Origin: Firmicutes bacterium HGW-Firmicutes-7
GTDB taxonomy: Bacteria > Bacillota > Clostridia > Lachnospirales > Vallitaleaceae
Direction: 5' to 3'
Assembly: GCA_002841375.1 (NCBI GenBank)
Contig: PGZO01000015.1
Location: 1-64,000 of the forward strand
DNA length: 64,000 nt
Below the pieces are notes generated by a model that searched no databases, was not told the origin of the DNA, and saw only the letters and a program-made list of their open reading frames with translations. Shown piece by piece: positions 9,766-18,553 of this stretch. The translations under genes were made by a program, and so were the position numbers. The first letter of the stretch is position 1. Every line of letters starts with the position of its first letter.

Positions 9766-10410
9766 ATGCCAGAAAGATATGAATTTCAAAGAGAGCTAGA
9801 TGTACTGCATAAAGATTTGACAAAGATGGGTGCAGTGATTGAAAAAACCATGGACGACATGATTGAGGCATTAATTACACAAAATACACAATTAGCGCAA
9901 GAAATCATTGAAAGAGATGAAGAAATTAATAAAATGGAGCTTCAGGTCGAAAAAGAGTGTATACTATTAATAGCTAGACAACAACCTATTGCTTCTGACC
10001 TTAGAGATATTGCGGCTGTTCTTAAAATCATTACTGACTTGGAGAGAATTGCAGATCATTGTGCAGATATTTCAGAATATACCATTAAGTTATCAAAAGA
10101 GCACTATTTGAAACCAATTATTCATATTCCTGAAATGGTAGAAAAAGTGAAAGCTATGGTTAAAGATGCAATAGACAGTTCAGTGAAAAAAGATTTAGAA
10201 CTAGCCAAATCTATTTGTGAACGAGATGATGAGGTGGACAATTATTTTGATACCATCATTGAAGAACTCATTGATCTCATGAAGGAAGATAGTGAAAATA
10301 TTAGACAATGCAAGGATTTTATGTTTATTGTTAAATATTTAGAAAGAATGGGAGACCATGCTACCAATATTGCAGAATGGGTAATATATACAGTAACAGG
10401 TAGTCACTAG
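9766..10410 (+). CDS. phoU: Phosphate signalling regulator PhoU
   Basis: Cytoplasmic three-helix-repeat protein of about 214 aa that links the Pst transporter to the PhoR kinase and represses the Pho regulon when phosphate is ample. Two PhoU repeats are visible, with the metal-binding pattern DLERIADHCADIS in the first and YLERMGDHATNIAEW in the second. ATG 9766 is set by GGAGGA 6 bases upstream; the ATG at 9751 lies inside that site. It lies 40 bases after pstB and 32 before phoB. Confidence 0.95.
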   Translation: MPERYEFQRELDVLHKDLTKMGAVIEKTMDDMIEALITQNTQLAQEIIERDEEINKMELQVEKECILLIARQQPIASDLRDIAAVLKIITDLERIADHCADISEYTIKLSKEHYLKPIIHIPEMVEKVKAMVKDAIDSSVKKDLELAKSICERDDEVDNYFDTIIEELIDLMKEDSENIRQCKDFMFIVKYLERMGDHATNIAEWVIYTVTGSH

Positions 10411-10442
10411 TTAGGGTCTAACGGTAAAGGAGTGTAGAAGCG

Positions 10443-11165
10443 ATGAAAAAAGTAATCCTTACAGTGGATGATGAAGAAAACATTTTAGAGTTACTTAAAT
10501 ATAACTTAGAAAAAAATGGCTTTGACGTCCTTCAAGCTAAAACTGGTGAAGATGGACTTAGTATTTTAGAAGAAAAACATGTAGATATGATTTTACTAGA
10601 TTTAATGCTGCCTGGTATAGATGGCTTAGAGGTTCTTAAGACCATTAGAATAAACAAAAAATTTGCGAACATACCCATTATTATGCTGACTGCAAAGAGC
10701 GAGGAAATTGATAAGGTTCTTGGACTTGAAATGGGCGCAGATGATTATTTAGCGAAACCCTTTGGTGTACATGAATTAATAGCAAGAATAAAAGCAGTCT
10801 CAAGAAGGACAGAAGAATTAGCTAAAAGAAATGCTGTAAATAATGAACATTCAGAAGATATAATAAATTGTGCGGGTTTAGTTATCAATAAGTCTACACA
10901 TGTAGTAACAGTTAGAGAAAAGGTTATTGAATTGGCTTTAAAGGAATTTGAGTTGCTTTTTTTGCTTGCAAAAAATCAAGGAAGGGTTTTCGATCGAGAA
11001 TACCTTCTTGAAAGAATTTGGGGCTATGATTATTCTGGCGAAACTAGAACGGTTGATGTTCACATAAGAAATATTAGAAAAAAGATAGAGGTTGATGATA
11101 GTAATCCGATCTATATAAAAACAGTTCGTGGTATTGGATATAAGTTCTCTTCAGCAAAGGAGTGA
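10443..11165 (+). CDS. phoB: Phosphate response regulator PhoB/PhoP
   Basis: 240 aa OmpR/PhoB-family transcription factor. The receiver domain (residues 1-120) has the acidic DDEEN pocket, phosphoacceptor Asp in MILLDLMLPG, Thr/Ser in IIMLTAKSEE and Lys in YLAKPF. The C-terminal winged helix (about 145-238) contains ELALKEFELLFLLAKNQGRV and RTVDVHIRNIRKKI. The partner kinase follows directly. The Pho boxes at 8815, 27210 and 30452 are its likely targets (inference from box type and gene content). Confidence 0.93.
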   Translation: MKKVILTVDDEENILELLKYNLEKNGFDVLQAKTGEDGLSILEEKHVDMILLDLMLPGIDGLEVLKTIRINKKFANIPIIMLTAKSEEIDKVLGLEMGADDYLAKPFGVHELIARIKAVSRRTEELAKRNAVNNEHSEDIINCAGLVINKSTHVVTVREKVIELALKEFELLFLLAKNQGRVFDREYLLERIWGYDYSGETRTVDVHIRNIRKKIEVDDSNPIYIKTVRGIGYKFSSAKE

Positions 11166-11169
11166 TACT

Positions 11170-12924
11170 GTGAAAAAGAAATTATTAGGAACGTATTTAT
11201 TAATCATTACAGTTACAATGTTGGTTACAGTGCTATTTTCATGGAATAAGACAAAGGACTATTTTTTTGACAGAGTTGCTAAAGAATCAGAAACAAGAAT
11301 TCATCTATTATTAGATGTCTTAAGGTATAATCAACAGCATGATCCTTCTTCTTTACAGGATTTTGTTAACATATATTCACCTAAGACTGGCTCAAGGATT
11401 ACCATTGTTGATGCAGAAGGAAAAGTTGTTGCTGAATCAGATCAAATTGCTGATGAGATGGATAATCATAAAAGTAGAGAAGAGATTTTTATGTCTCTTA
11501 AAAACGGTGACATTTATGCAAGCTTAAGATATAGTACGACTATGAAAAGTTACTATCAATATGTCGCCATTCCAATTAATTTTGACGATTTCAATGGCGT
11601 ATTAAGAACTGCAACACCTTTAAAGGAAATTGAAGAAATTATATTAGATATGCTGATGATGGTCGTTGTTGGTATTATTATTGGTGCGATCGTGGCTATT
11701 GTGATTGCATATTTTATTACCAAAAAAATCATGTTACCTATTAATGAATTGACGGATGCAGCCATAAAAGTATCTAAAGGAAATTATGAAGAGAAAATTT
11801 ACATAAATCAACAGGATGAAATTGGACAGCTAGCAGATGCTTTTAATAACATGACGGTTACATTAAGAATGAATATGTGGAAATTAGAAAATAAAAATGC
11901 TGAATTAGAGTCAATTTTAAGTAGCATGGGCAATGGAATCATTGCAATTGATCATGAAATGCGAGTAGGTATTTATAATGACAAGTTTTTATCTTTGTTC
12001 GACATTGAAGATGAAAACATTGAAGGCAAGCTATTTTATGAGGTAACTAGAAATCTTGTTATTTTTGATTTGTTAGAAAGATCTTTAGAGCTTAGCGAGA
12101 TGATTGTAAAGGAAGCTAAAATATATGATGCATCAGGTGAAAAAACCTACTTAATTTATGCAAATCCAATTAGATCGAGCGTAGATGTTAAGAAAAGTTT
12201 AGGAATTCTCCTTGTAGTTTCTGACGTTACACAAGTAAGAAAATTAGAAAGCATGAGAAGTGATTTCGTATCAAATGTTACCCATGAATTAAAAACGCCG
12301 CTTACGTCCATTAGGGGGTTTGTTGATACCTTGAAACAGGGCGCAATTCATGAGGAAGAGGTTGCAACAAGGTTCTTAGATATTATTGATATTGAAGCTG
12401 AAAGATTAGAAGGATTAATTGATGACATCTTAATATTATCTGAAATAGAGGCAATGGTTGGAGATAAAAACATCGGGTTACACAGCATTGGTGAAATCAT
12501 TAATGAAGTGGTTGAGCTATTGTTACCTGAGGCAAAGGAAAAGAATTTGCAAATTGAAATTTTTATTGATGACGTAGTTGGTCCATTTAAATGCAATAAA
12601 AATAGAATTAAGCAATTATTGATTAATGTGATTGCAAATGCAATTAAATATACAGATGCTGGATTTGTTAAGATTAGTCTTAGAGAAGAGTTTAAGTTTA
12701 TTGTTATTGAAGTTGAGGATTCAGGAATAGGTATTGACAAAAAACATATTCCAAGGTTATTTGAAAGATTTTATCGTGTAGATCGAGGCCGTTCAAGAGC
12801 AACAGGTGGAACTGGACTGGGATTATCCATTGCAAAGCATATTGTAGAGTTATACAATGGGCGGATCAAGGTTGATAGTAAAGTAGGAGAAGGTACTAAA
12901 ATGACAATCAGATTGCCTTATTAA
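11170..12924 (+). CDS. phoR: Phosphate sensor histidine kinase PhoR
   Basis: About 584 aa membrane kinase. Order: TM1 (residues 5-22), extracellular loop of about 135 aa, TM2 (MMVVVGIIIGAIVAIVIAYF), HAMP, PAS (ESILSSMGNGIIAIDHEMRV), HisKA with the phosphorylated His in SNVTHELKTPLTS, and HATPase_c with N box NVIANAIKYT, DSGIGID and GGTGLGLSIAKHIVE. The GTG start at 11170 has AAGGAGTG just upstream, within the phoB stop region; ATG 11128 inside phoB is unlikely. This domain order is typical of Gram-positive PhoR. Confidence 0.93.
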   Translation: MKKKLLGTYLLIITVTMLVTVLFSWNKTKDYFFDRVAKESETRIHLLLDVLRYNQQHDPSSLQDFVNIYSPKTGSRITIVDAEGKVVAESDQIADEMDNHKSREEIFMSLKNGDIYASLRYSTTMKSYYQYVAIPINFDDFNGVLRTATPLKEIEEIILDMLMMVVVGIIIGAIVAIVIAYFITKKIMLPINELTDAAIKVSKGNYEEKIYINQQDEIGQLADAFNNMTVTLRMNMWKLENKNAELESILSSMGNGIIAIDHEMRVGIYNDKFLSLFDIEDENIEGKLFYEVTRNLVIFDLLERSLELSEMIVKEAKIYDASGEKTYLIYANPIRSSVDVKKSLGILLVVSDVTQVRKLESMRSDFVSNVTHELKTPLTSIRGFVDTLKQGAIHEEEVATRFLDIIDIEAERLEGLIDDILILSEIEAMVGDKNIGLHSIGEIINEVVELLLPEAKEKNLQIEIFIDDVVGPFKCNKNRIKQLLINVIANAIKYTDAGFVKISLREEFKFIVIEVEDSGIGIDKKHIPRLFERFYRVDRGRSRATGGTGLGLSIAKHIVELYNGRIKVDSKVGEGTKMTIRLPY

Positions 12925-12993
12925 CTGAATTGAACAAAGGAATTAAGACTATAATATACTGTATAGGTTTATTACTTGAAACTTGAGGTATAT

Positions 12994-13815
12994 ATGAGTA
13001 GAAAAATAAAAGTCCTTTTATTAAGTCTTATTATAGGTATTATTATTATAAGTCCATTTTTTCAATTTTTAAAAAGTGTTACAGTTATGTCAATTAGTAG
13101 TGCTGTTCAACGAAAAAATAGTTTGCTAAAAGAAGAAGGGATAAAAATTAAAATCCCTGGAGGATTATCAACAACTAAAAAAGATTGGTATCCTTTTGTT
13201 ATGACCTTTAATTCTTCAAAAGGCTTTTCAAATTATATTGGAAAGGATGTTCAGTTAAGCATATTATATAATTTTGGTGCCTTTGATTTTATCAATGGTG
13301 CATCGACATTTTACGATAGCTCATCAAAATACTATAATGCTTTTTATGGTGCCTATGTGATTAAAGGACAAAACTTTTCTTTTGGATACAATATAGATCA
13401 AACACCTAATTATGATGAAATGGCGCTCGTTGCAAAATACGATATGACAGAACTGGTATTAAATAGTTTAAGGTGTTTTAATCCTACCTTTTTTTTGAAA
13501 TTAGAGGAAGGACGTTCTATGGATTCGCTTATTGGATATGAAAATTGGGAAGTTATTGATGCTACAGTAATTACCAACGCTCCTATGCATAAGAAAAAGT
13601 CTAATTTACAATCATATATTCAATATGGCTCGCCCCCAAAGAAACTGTATAAAGGAAAGGATTTTCCTCTCGTTGAGATGAAAGGAAGGTTCTATGCAAG
13701 GTATTTTAAAGAAAATGGGTGTAGTATATTTTTCTATATATTTGCTACGGATATTAATACGATAGAAGAATGGGAGAAAGATATTTTGCCAAACACGAAG
13801 TTAAGTGTTGAGTAA
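12994..13815 (+). CDS. Hypothetical membrane-anchored or secreted protein
   Basis: About 273 aa, family not recognised. An N-terminal basic residue pair precedes a long hydrophobic segment (VLLLSLIIGIIIISPFFQFL), so it is either a signal-anchor or secreted. The rest is an aromatic-rich extracellular domain (many Tyr/Phe in FNSSKGFSNYIGKD and STFYDSSSKYYNAFYGAY) with no clear catalytic motif. ATG 12994 has GAGG 6 bases upstream; TTG at 12976 has none. It follows phoR by 69 bases on the same strand, so it could be read through from the Pho operon, but no Pho box is seen directly before it. Confidence 0.7.
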   Translation: MSRKIKVLLLSLIIGIIIISPFFQFLKSVTVMSISSAVQRKNSLLKEEGIKIKIPGGLSTTKKDWYPFVMTFNSSKGFSNYIGKDVQLSILYNFGAFDFINGASTFYDSSSKYYNAFYGAYVIKGQNFSFGYNIDQTPNYDEMALVAKYDMTELVLNSLRCFNPTFFLKLEEGRSMDSLIGYENWEVIDATVITNAPMHKKKSNLQSYIQYGSPPKKLYKGKDFPLVEMKGRFYARYFKENGCSIFFYIFATDINTIEEWEKDILPNTKLSVE

Positions 13816-13880
13816 AGTAATAAGTCGTATACTATAGACATTTTTTTATCCGAACATTATCTCCATATTGTTAAAAAATG

Positions 13881-13910
13881 TTTGCATTTAAATAGATATT
13901 CATGTATGAT
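13881..13910 (+). promoter_or_regulatory. Probable guaA promoter
   Basis: TTTGCA, 18 base spacer, TATGAT, about 68 bases before the guaA start. No purine riboswitch fold was recognised in the leader. Confidence 0.5.
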
Positions 13911-13977
13911 AAAAGTCTGTAAATAGAGAAATTAGATGAATACTGTATCAATTTTTGTTTTTTAGGAGGCAATATAA

Positions 13978-15513
13978 ATGAAGCATGAGTTAATTATAGT
14001 ACTTGATTTTGGCGGTCAATACAACCAATTGATTGCAAGACGTGTCAGAGAGACAAACGTGTATTGTGAAGTTATACATTATGACACACCTATTGAAGAA
14101 ATTATTGCAAAGAATCCAAAAGGAATTATCTTTACGGGCGGACCAAGTGTTGTTTTTGAAGAGGGAGCGCCTTTAGTTGGTAAAGAGTTTTTTGAACTTG
14201 GCATTCCAATACTAGGAATTTGCTATGGGACTCAAATAATGGGATACGTACTTGATGCTGAAGTTTCAAAGGCTGAACATAGAGAATATGGTAAAACAGA
14301 TATAGAACTTAACACGGAAAGTCTATTATTTAAAGGTATTGAAAAAGAAACTATTTGTTGGATGAGCCATACTTATTATGTTAGTGCACCACCAGCAGGC
14401 TTTGAAATTATAGGCTCTACGAAAACTTGCCCAGTTGCTGCAATGGCGCATGTAGAAAAGAAGCTATATGGTGTACAATTCCACCCAGAGGTAGTACATA
14501 CACCAAGAGGCAAAGATATATTAAAGAACTTTTTATATAATATCTGCGAATGTAGCGGTGATTGGATCATGTCCGATTTTGCAAAAGAACAGATTGAAAA
14601 GATCAAAGAAAAAATTGGAGACAAAAAGGTACTATGTGCTTTATCAGGTGGCGTTGATTCATCTGTAGCGGCTGTTCTTATTCATAAAGCAGTTGGAAAG
14701 CAATTAACTTGTATATTTGTTGACCATGGACTGCTTCGTAAAGACGAAGGCGATGAAGTTGAAACGATTTTTTCTAGAGAATTCGATATGAATCTTATTC
14801 GTGTAAATTGTGAGGATCAGTTTTTGGATAAGCTAGTTGGCATATCAGATCCTGAAACAAAAAGAAAAATTATAGGTGAGGAATTCATTCGTGTTTTTGA
14901 AGCTGAAGCAAAAAAAATCGGCGTCGTTGATTACCTCGTACAAGGTACTATTTATCCTGATGTTATTGAAAGTGGAACGAAGAATGCTGCCGTAATTAAA
15001 AGTCATCATAATGTCGGAGGACTACCTGACCATGTTGATTTTAAAGAAATCATTGAACCGCTTAGAGACTTATTTAAGGACGAGGTTCGTGAAGTTGGAC
15101 GTGCCATCGGTATCCCAGAATTCTTAGTTGCTAGACAACCTTTCCCGGGACCTGGTCTTGCAATTCGTATCATTGGTGATATTACAAAAGAAAAGCTAGA
15201 TACCCTTCGCGATGCAGATTTTATTTTCAGAGAAGAAGTACAAAATGCTGGCATTGCAGCTGGCTTAGGACAATACTTTGCAGTATTGACTAATATAAGA
15301 AGCGTAGGCGTAATGGGGGATGAAAGAACCTATAGTCATACTATAGCCCTTAGATCAGTCGATACCTCAGACTTTATGACCGCTGATTGGTCAAGAATAC
15401 CCCATGAAATACTTGCTAAGGTAAGTAATAGAATTGTAAATGAAGTACAGAATGTAAATAGAATCGTGTATGATATCACGAGTAAACCGCCCGCTACGAT
15501 TGAGTGGGAATGA
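13978..15513 (+). CDS. guaA: GMP synthase (glutamine-hydrolysing)
   Basis: Converts XMP to GMP with ATP and glutamine, 511 aa, full length. The N-terminal class I amidotransferase has the nucleophile Cys in GICYGTQ (near residue 81) and the His-Glu pair in QFHPEVVHT. Then the PP-loop [10 protein letters not shown] (near 222) and the GMP synthase dimerisation domain with [12 protein letters not shown], ending in the conserved [14 protein letters not shown] sets the start. The last codons plus stop form an 18/19 match with a sequence at 17353, which marks the 3' end as an integration site (see att entries). Confidence 0.97.
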   Translation: MKHELIIVLDFGGQYNQLIARRVRETNVYCEVIHYDTPIEEIIAKNPKGIIFTGGPSVVFEEGAPLVGKEFFELGIPILGICYGTQIMGYVLDAEVSKAEHREYGKTDIELNTESLLFKGIEKETICWMSHTYYVSAPPAGFEIIGSTKTCPVAAMAHVEKKLYGVQFHPEVVHTPRGKDILKNFLYNICECSGDWIMSDFAKEQIEKIKEKIGDKKVLCALSGGVDSSVAAVLIHKAVGKQLTCIFVDHGLLRKDEGDEVETIFSREFDMNLIRVNCEDQFLDKLVGISDPETKRKIIGEEFIRVFEAEAKKIGVVDYLVQGTIYPDVIESGTKNAAVIKSHHNVGGLPDHVDFKEIIEPLRDLFKDEVREVGRAIGIPEFLVARQPFPGPGLAIRIIGDITKEKLDTLRDADFIFREEVQNAGIAAGLGQYFAVLTNIRSVGVMGDERTYSHTIALRSVDTSDFMTADWSRIPHEILAKVSNRIVNEVQNVNRIVYDITSKPPATIEWE

Positions 15514-15519
15514 TGTAAA
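15501..15519 (+). repeat. att-like repeat, left copy (guaA 3' end)
   Basis: TGAGTGGGAATGATGTAAA overlaps the last codons and stop of guaA and recurs with one change at 17353-17371 in the same orientation. The 3' end of guaA is a known target for integrative elements. Confidence 0.65.
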
Positions 15520-15521
15520 GA

Positions 15522-15566
15522 AACGCTACAACCCAGTAATATTAAGGGTTGTAGCGTTATTTTTTT
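15522..15566 (+). terminator. guaA intrinsic terminator
   Basis: Perfect 13-base arms (AACGCTACAACCC / GGGTTGTAGCGTT), 11 base loop, then a run of seven T after one A. Confidence 0.93.
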
Positions 15567-15571
15567 GGGAG

Positions 15572-15591
15572 TGATTCTAGTTTGATTCTAA
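15572..15591 (+). repeat. Arm-type direct repeat, left pair
   Basis: TGATTCTA occurs twice with an 11 base period (15572 and 15583). The same doubled motif is found at 17233 and 17244, 19 of 20 bases alike overall. Position just inside the att-like repeats suggests recombinase arm sites (inference). Confidence 0.5.
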
Positions 15592-15663
15592 TTTTATTCA
15601 ATCTATGATATTGATGTAATCTTAATTTCATAAATATGGACAAGTTTCACCTTGCTGATAAAA

Positions 15664-15843
15664 ATGAACATCCGCACAACGGAGCAGTCACTGACAAAGC
15701 TGCATAGATTACTGGAAAATAATCCAATTGAATATGTTGCAATGGCACTGTCAGGAGAAATGCAGGCATATTTTGATATTGATGCTGAAATGGTTAAAGA
15801 TATGTTTGGAAATAATATAGGGGTATTTGAAAAAGGGATATAA
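15664..15843 (+). pseudogene. Short ORF, probable gene remnant
   Basis: An open frame of about 60 codons (MNIRTTEQSLTKLHRLLENN to the end VFEKGI) reads like genuine protein, but there is no ribosome binding site and the frame opens only ten codons further upstream. No family recognised. Its position just inside the guaA att-like repeat suggests debris of an integrated element. Confidence 0.35.
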
Positions 15844-15930
15844 TCCGGCAACAGCAAAGATGATGGCGAGGGAGTTTTTTCGATATGAAAGTTGAAAAAT
15901 AAAATGAAAAAAGTAGTAGCATTACTAATT

Positions 15931-15955
15931 CTTGTACGGTATAATTATGTACAAG
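15931..15955 (+). promoter_or_regulatory. Inverted repeat over a -10 box before the fic gene
   Basis: Perfect arms CTTGTAC / GTACAAG flank an 11 base spacer that contains TATAAT (15940-15945). A repressor bound here would block the promoter. The ATG of the Fic gene is 62 bases downstream. Confidence 0.5.
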
Positions 15956-16016
15956 TGATAAAAAGTTTTAATGTATGAATTTTGAAAGTGCAAACTAGCA
16001 CGAAGTGAGGAAAAAT

Positions 16017-17006
16017 ATGAGCGAAAAAGGTTATATTCCACCATATACAATATCAGATAAAATAGTAAATTTGATTTCTGATATTACTGAAATAATAACC
16101 AAAATAACAATAAATGATAATATGAGTAATAATCCAAGGCTTAGAAGAGATAATCGTATCCGCACAATTCATGCATCCTTAGCGATAGAAAACAATTCAT
16201 TGTCATTGGATCAGGTTACCGACATCATTAACGGAAAGCGGATTCTTGGAGCACCAGATGAAATATGTGAAGTAAAGAATGCATTTGAAGCATATAACAA
16301 ACTTTTGGAGCTGAATCCATATTCAGTTAAAGACATGTTGTTAGCCCATAAAGTATTGATGAATGAGTTGACAAAAGAAGCTGGTACATTTCGAAGTGGT
16401 GGCGTAGGAATTTTTGCAGGGAAGCAACTGGTTCATATGGCACCTCCCACAAACCAGGTACCACATTTGATCAAAGACTTGGTAGATTGGGCAGAAAAGG
16501 CAGAAGTTCATCCGTTGATAAAAAGTTGTGTATTTCATTATGAATTTGAATTTATTCATCCATTTGCAGATGGCAATGGCAGAATGGGGCGCATGTGGCA
16601 AACATTATTGTTGTATAAATGGAAGTCGCTGTTTGGGTGGTTGCCAATAGAGACACTGATTAGAGAACGTCAGGAAGAATATTATAAAGCACTTGGAGAA
16701 TGTGATCATAGTGCAGATTCGGGTAAATTTGTGGAGTTTTTACTTACTACAGTTTATGATGCATTAAGCCAAATAGCAGATACCGAACAAGTTACCGCAC
16801 AAGTAACCGAACAAGTTGAAAAGGTAATAGATGTTATTGGTGACAAGGAATATTCAACTAAAGAGCTTATGGAATTGTTAGGATTAAAACACAGACCAAC
16901 ATTTAGGGATAATTATTTGTTACCAGCGTTGGAACTTGGGTTGCTTGAGATGACGGTACCTGATAAGCCTAATAGTAGTAAGCAGAAGTATCGGAAGGTG
17001 AAGTGA
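16017..17006 (+). CDS. Fic family protein (putative AMPylator) with N-terminal inhibitory motif
   Basis: About 329 aa. The Fic catalytic motif HPFADGNGRMGR is complete (near residue 185), so nucleotidyl transfer to a protein is plausible. An (S/T)xxxE(G/N) inhibitory motif is present upstream as SLAIEN (near residue 60), the class II arrangement in which the inhibitory helix is in the same chain. The family flap (GGVGIFAGKQLVHMAPP) is visible. The C-terminus holds TEQVTAQVTEQVEKVID and a winged-helix-like segment (STKELMELLGLKHRPTFRD), usual for larger Fic/DUF4172-like proteins. ATG 16017 follows GTGAGG. Located between the two guaA att-like copies, so it is cargo of a small island. Confidence 0.9.
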   Translation: MSEKGYIPPYTISDKIVNLISDITEIITKITINDNMSNNPRLRRDNRIRTIHASLAIENNSLSLDQVTDIINGKRILGAPDEICEVKNAFEAYNKLLELNPYSVKDMLLAHKVLMNELTKEAGTFRSGGVGIFAGKQLVHMAPPTNQVPHLIKDLVDWAEKAEVHPLIKSCVFHYEFEFIHPFADGNGRMGRMWQTLLLYKWKSLFGWLPIETLIRERQEEYYKALGECDHSADSGKFVEFLLTTVYDALSQIADTEQVTAQVTEQVEKVIDVIGDKEYSTKELMELLGLKHRPTFRDNYLLPALELGLLEMTVPDKPNSSKQKYRKVK

Positions 17007-17016
17007 GGATAATTAA

Positions 17017-17187
17017 TGTGTCTCATATTATGATAGAAAAAATACTGGTATTGAGAATAAGGGCTCACATTACGAAGATGAACAAAAGGAATTTGATCGA
17101 CCGGATGATAAAATTGTTTTGGAGCATCTACAAAAACTAGATGACTTGGTTAGAAATGTTAAGGTTGTACAAAGCGCAACTGTGTGA
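17017..17187 (+). pseudogene. C-terminal gene fragment after fic
   Basis: An in-frame stretch of about 54 codons (TCA TAT TAT GAT... ending QKLDDLVRNVKVVQSATV then TGA) lacks a start codon and ribosome binding site; a stop precedes it. It reads as a real acidic, helical protein tail, not random sequence. Family not recognised; remnant of an element gene. Confidence 0.35.
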
Positions 17188-17232
17188 AGCGATAATTTGC
17201 ATTATTATAGTTCGGTAAGTTGTATGCAAACA

Positions 17233-17252
17233 TGATTCTATTTTGATTCTAA
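17233..17252 (+). repeat. Arm-type direct repeat, right pair
   Basis: Second doubled TGATTCTA (17233 and 17244, 11 base period), matching 15572-15591 in 19 of 20 positions, same orientation. Confidence 0.5.
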
Positions 17253-17352
17253 AATTCATTCGGGCCATATGAAAAATAAAATAATATACGGAATTCTGCG
17301 ATTCAAAAACACGAAATAGGAACAAATGTATCTGCAAAACAATTCTAGGCGC

Positions 17353-17371
17353 TGAGTGGGAGTGATGTAAA
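17353..17371 (+). repeat. att-like repeat, right copy of guaA 3' end
   Basis: TGAGTGGGAGTGATGTAAA matches the guaA 3' end at 15501-15519 in 18 of 19 bases. It encodes the same Glu-Trp-Glu-stop codons except for one base, outside any gene, as expected for a displaced guaA tail left by site-specific integration. Confidence 0.65.
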
Positions 17372-17561
17372 CACCTTGAAAAAGCCAGTATTTATGCGAC
17401 TTTCAAACAAATTTGTTTAGAGATTGGCAACGATTTGGCAGCATTTGGCGTTCACTCAGAGCGTAAACTTTATCTTTATATTGAATAGAAAAGCCTTGCT
17501 GATTTTCGAAAAAATGAAAGTCGGTAAGGTGTTTTTGTGCTTCTATTACTTTTTCTTTTTC

Positions 17562-17778
17562 TTATCTGTTTTTTTCTTGTTTCTTAAATTCTTCTAACAG
17601 CATATCACTATGCTCTTGCGATGGAACCTTAGACCTACGACTGACCTGATCTGATTCCGGATATTTATGTTGTCATTCATCATATTCTTCTTTTAAGATT
17701 TCACCAGCTTCTAACCTGGCAGCCTGCAGACTAGTTGTTATAATATTCTTTCCCAGAATCGGATTCCAGTGTAGGTCT
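17562..17778 (-). pseudogene. Decayed reading frame downstream of the HAD gene
   Basis: Reading leftwards, one frame gives a protein-like sequence: IDLHWNPILGKNIITT, then AARLEAGEILKEEYDE, a stop (TGA where Trp would fit), QHKYPESDQ, PSQEHSDMLLEEFKKQ and a final stop at 17562. There is no start codon or ribosome binding site. It looks like the C-terminal end of a lost gene of unknown family. The rest of 17188-17561 holds only the two repeats noted above and nothing else I can support. Confidence 0.35.
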
Positions 17779-18400
17779 ATAGATTGTACAGCTTCAGCAG
17801 AACCTCAGGCGATGAAAAAATATAATCTGCATCAGGCACTAAAACAGATGAATGGTTCCAGGTCACAAGTCCAGAAGCAAAACCAGCCGCATTTGCACAT
17901 GCAATATCTGTCGGCATATCGCCGATATAGATGCATGAATCGGGGGATGCACCGGACTTTTCTGCATAATAAAGAAGCGGCTCAGGATCCGGTTTGTGCT
18001 GCAGTGTATCATCCGCACAGACAATCAGATCAAATATTTGTTCAAGATTAAATTTGCGGAAATAACTTTCATATTCCGTTTTCTTTCTGGAAGTGACAAC
18101 GCCAAGATGTAATCCACTTTTTTTCATAAACTGCAGCATATCTTTTGCACCGGGGAAAAATACGGCCTGATCTGAGAACTTGCTGTAATTCTGTATCCAT
18201 TTATTTTCAAAATACTGATCTACAGATGCACCAAGCAGTTCAAGGGCATCAAGCGTCGGAATTCCCAACACGATCCGAAGATTTTCAAGGGAATACTTAA
18301 GACCATATGTTTCAAGTGTGTACCGCCAGGTCTTAAAAATGGCATTTTCGGTATCAATCAGTGTTCCATCCAAATCAAATACGATATGATTATATTGCAT
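17777..18400 (-). CDS. HAD superfamily hydrolase (Gph/PGM-like)
   Basis: About 207 aa haloacid dehalogenase-type phosphatase or phosphoglucomutase. Motif I is FDLDGTLIDTE, motif II VVTSRKKTEYES, motif III Lys in LQHKPDPEPLLYY, and motif IV YIGDMPTDIACANAAG. The helical cap between residues 15 and 80 fits subclass IA. The ATG at 18400 has AAAGGAG 6 bases upstream; a longer frame from GTG 18472 is open but lacks this signal. It follows a PTS EIIC gene, so it may act on the phosphosugar that system delivers (inference). GC content here is visibly above that of the surrounding core genes. Confidence 0.85.
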   Translation of the reverse strand: MQYNHIVFDLDGTLIDTENAIFKTWRYTLETYGLKYSLENLRIVLGIPTLDALELLGASVDQYFENKWIQNYSKFSDQAVFFPGAKDMLQFMKKSGLHLGVVTSRKKTEYESYFRKFNLEQIFDLIVCADDTLQHKPDPEPLLYYAEKSGASPDSCIYIGDMPTDIACANAAGFASGLVTWNHSSVLVPDADYIFSSPEVLLKLYNL

Positions 18401-18422
18401 AAGCGTCTCCTTTGTGGTGAGT

Positions 18423-18551
18423 TCAATCAGTTGCAGTGCATAATCCAGATATAACTTTCGATAGGTAGTCACATTTGCTGTCCTGAGCCAGATATATCAT
18501 ATTTGAGATCATGGTGCGGCGGACACAGCTATGTACGATAGGAAGAGACAT
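18423..18551 (-). CDS. Small ORF translationally coupled to the EIIC gene
   Basis: 42 codons starting with an ATG that overlaps the EIIC stop (TGATG), with AAAGGAGG in the EIIC tail 9 bases before it. The ribosome signal is as good as any in the cassette. The peptide begins MSLPIVHSCVRRTMISNMIY and contains four Cys. No family recognised. Near its 3' half the +1 frame becomes the N-terminal extension of the HAD gene, so this may be a frameshifted remnant of a third gene and not a true small protein. Confidence 0.4.
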   Translation of the reverse strand: MSLPIVHSCVRRTMISNMIYLAQDSKCDYLSKVISGLCTATD

Positions 18552-18553
18552 CA

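Noticed and set aside
13816-13977. Purine riboswitch before guaA
   Set aside because: No three-way junction or conserved core could be recognised; only a promoter.
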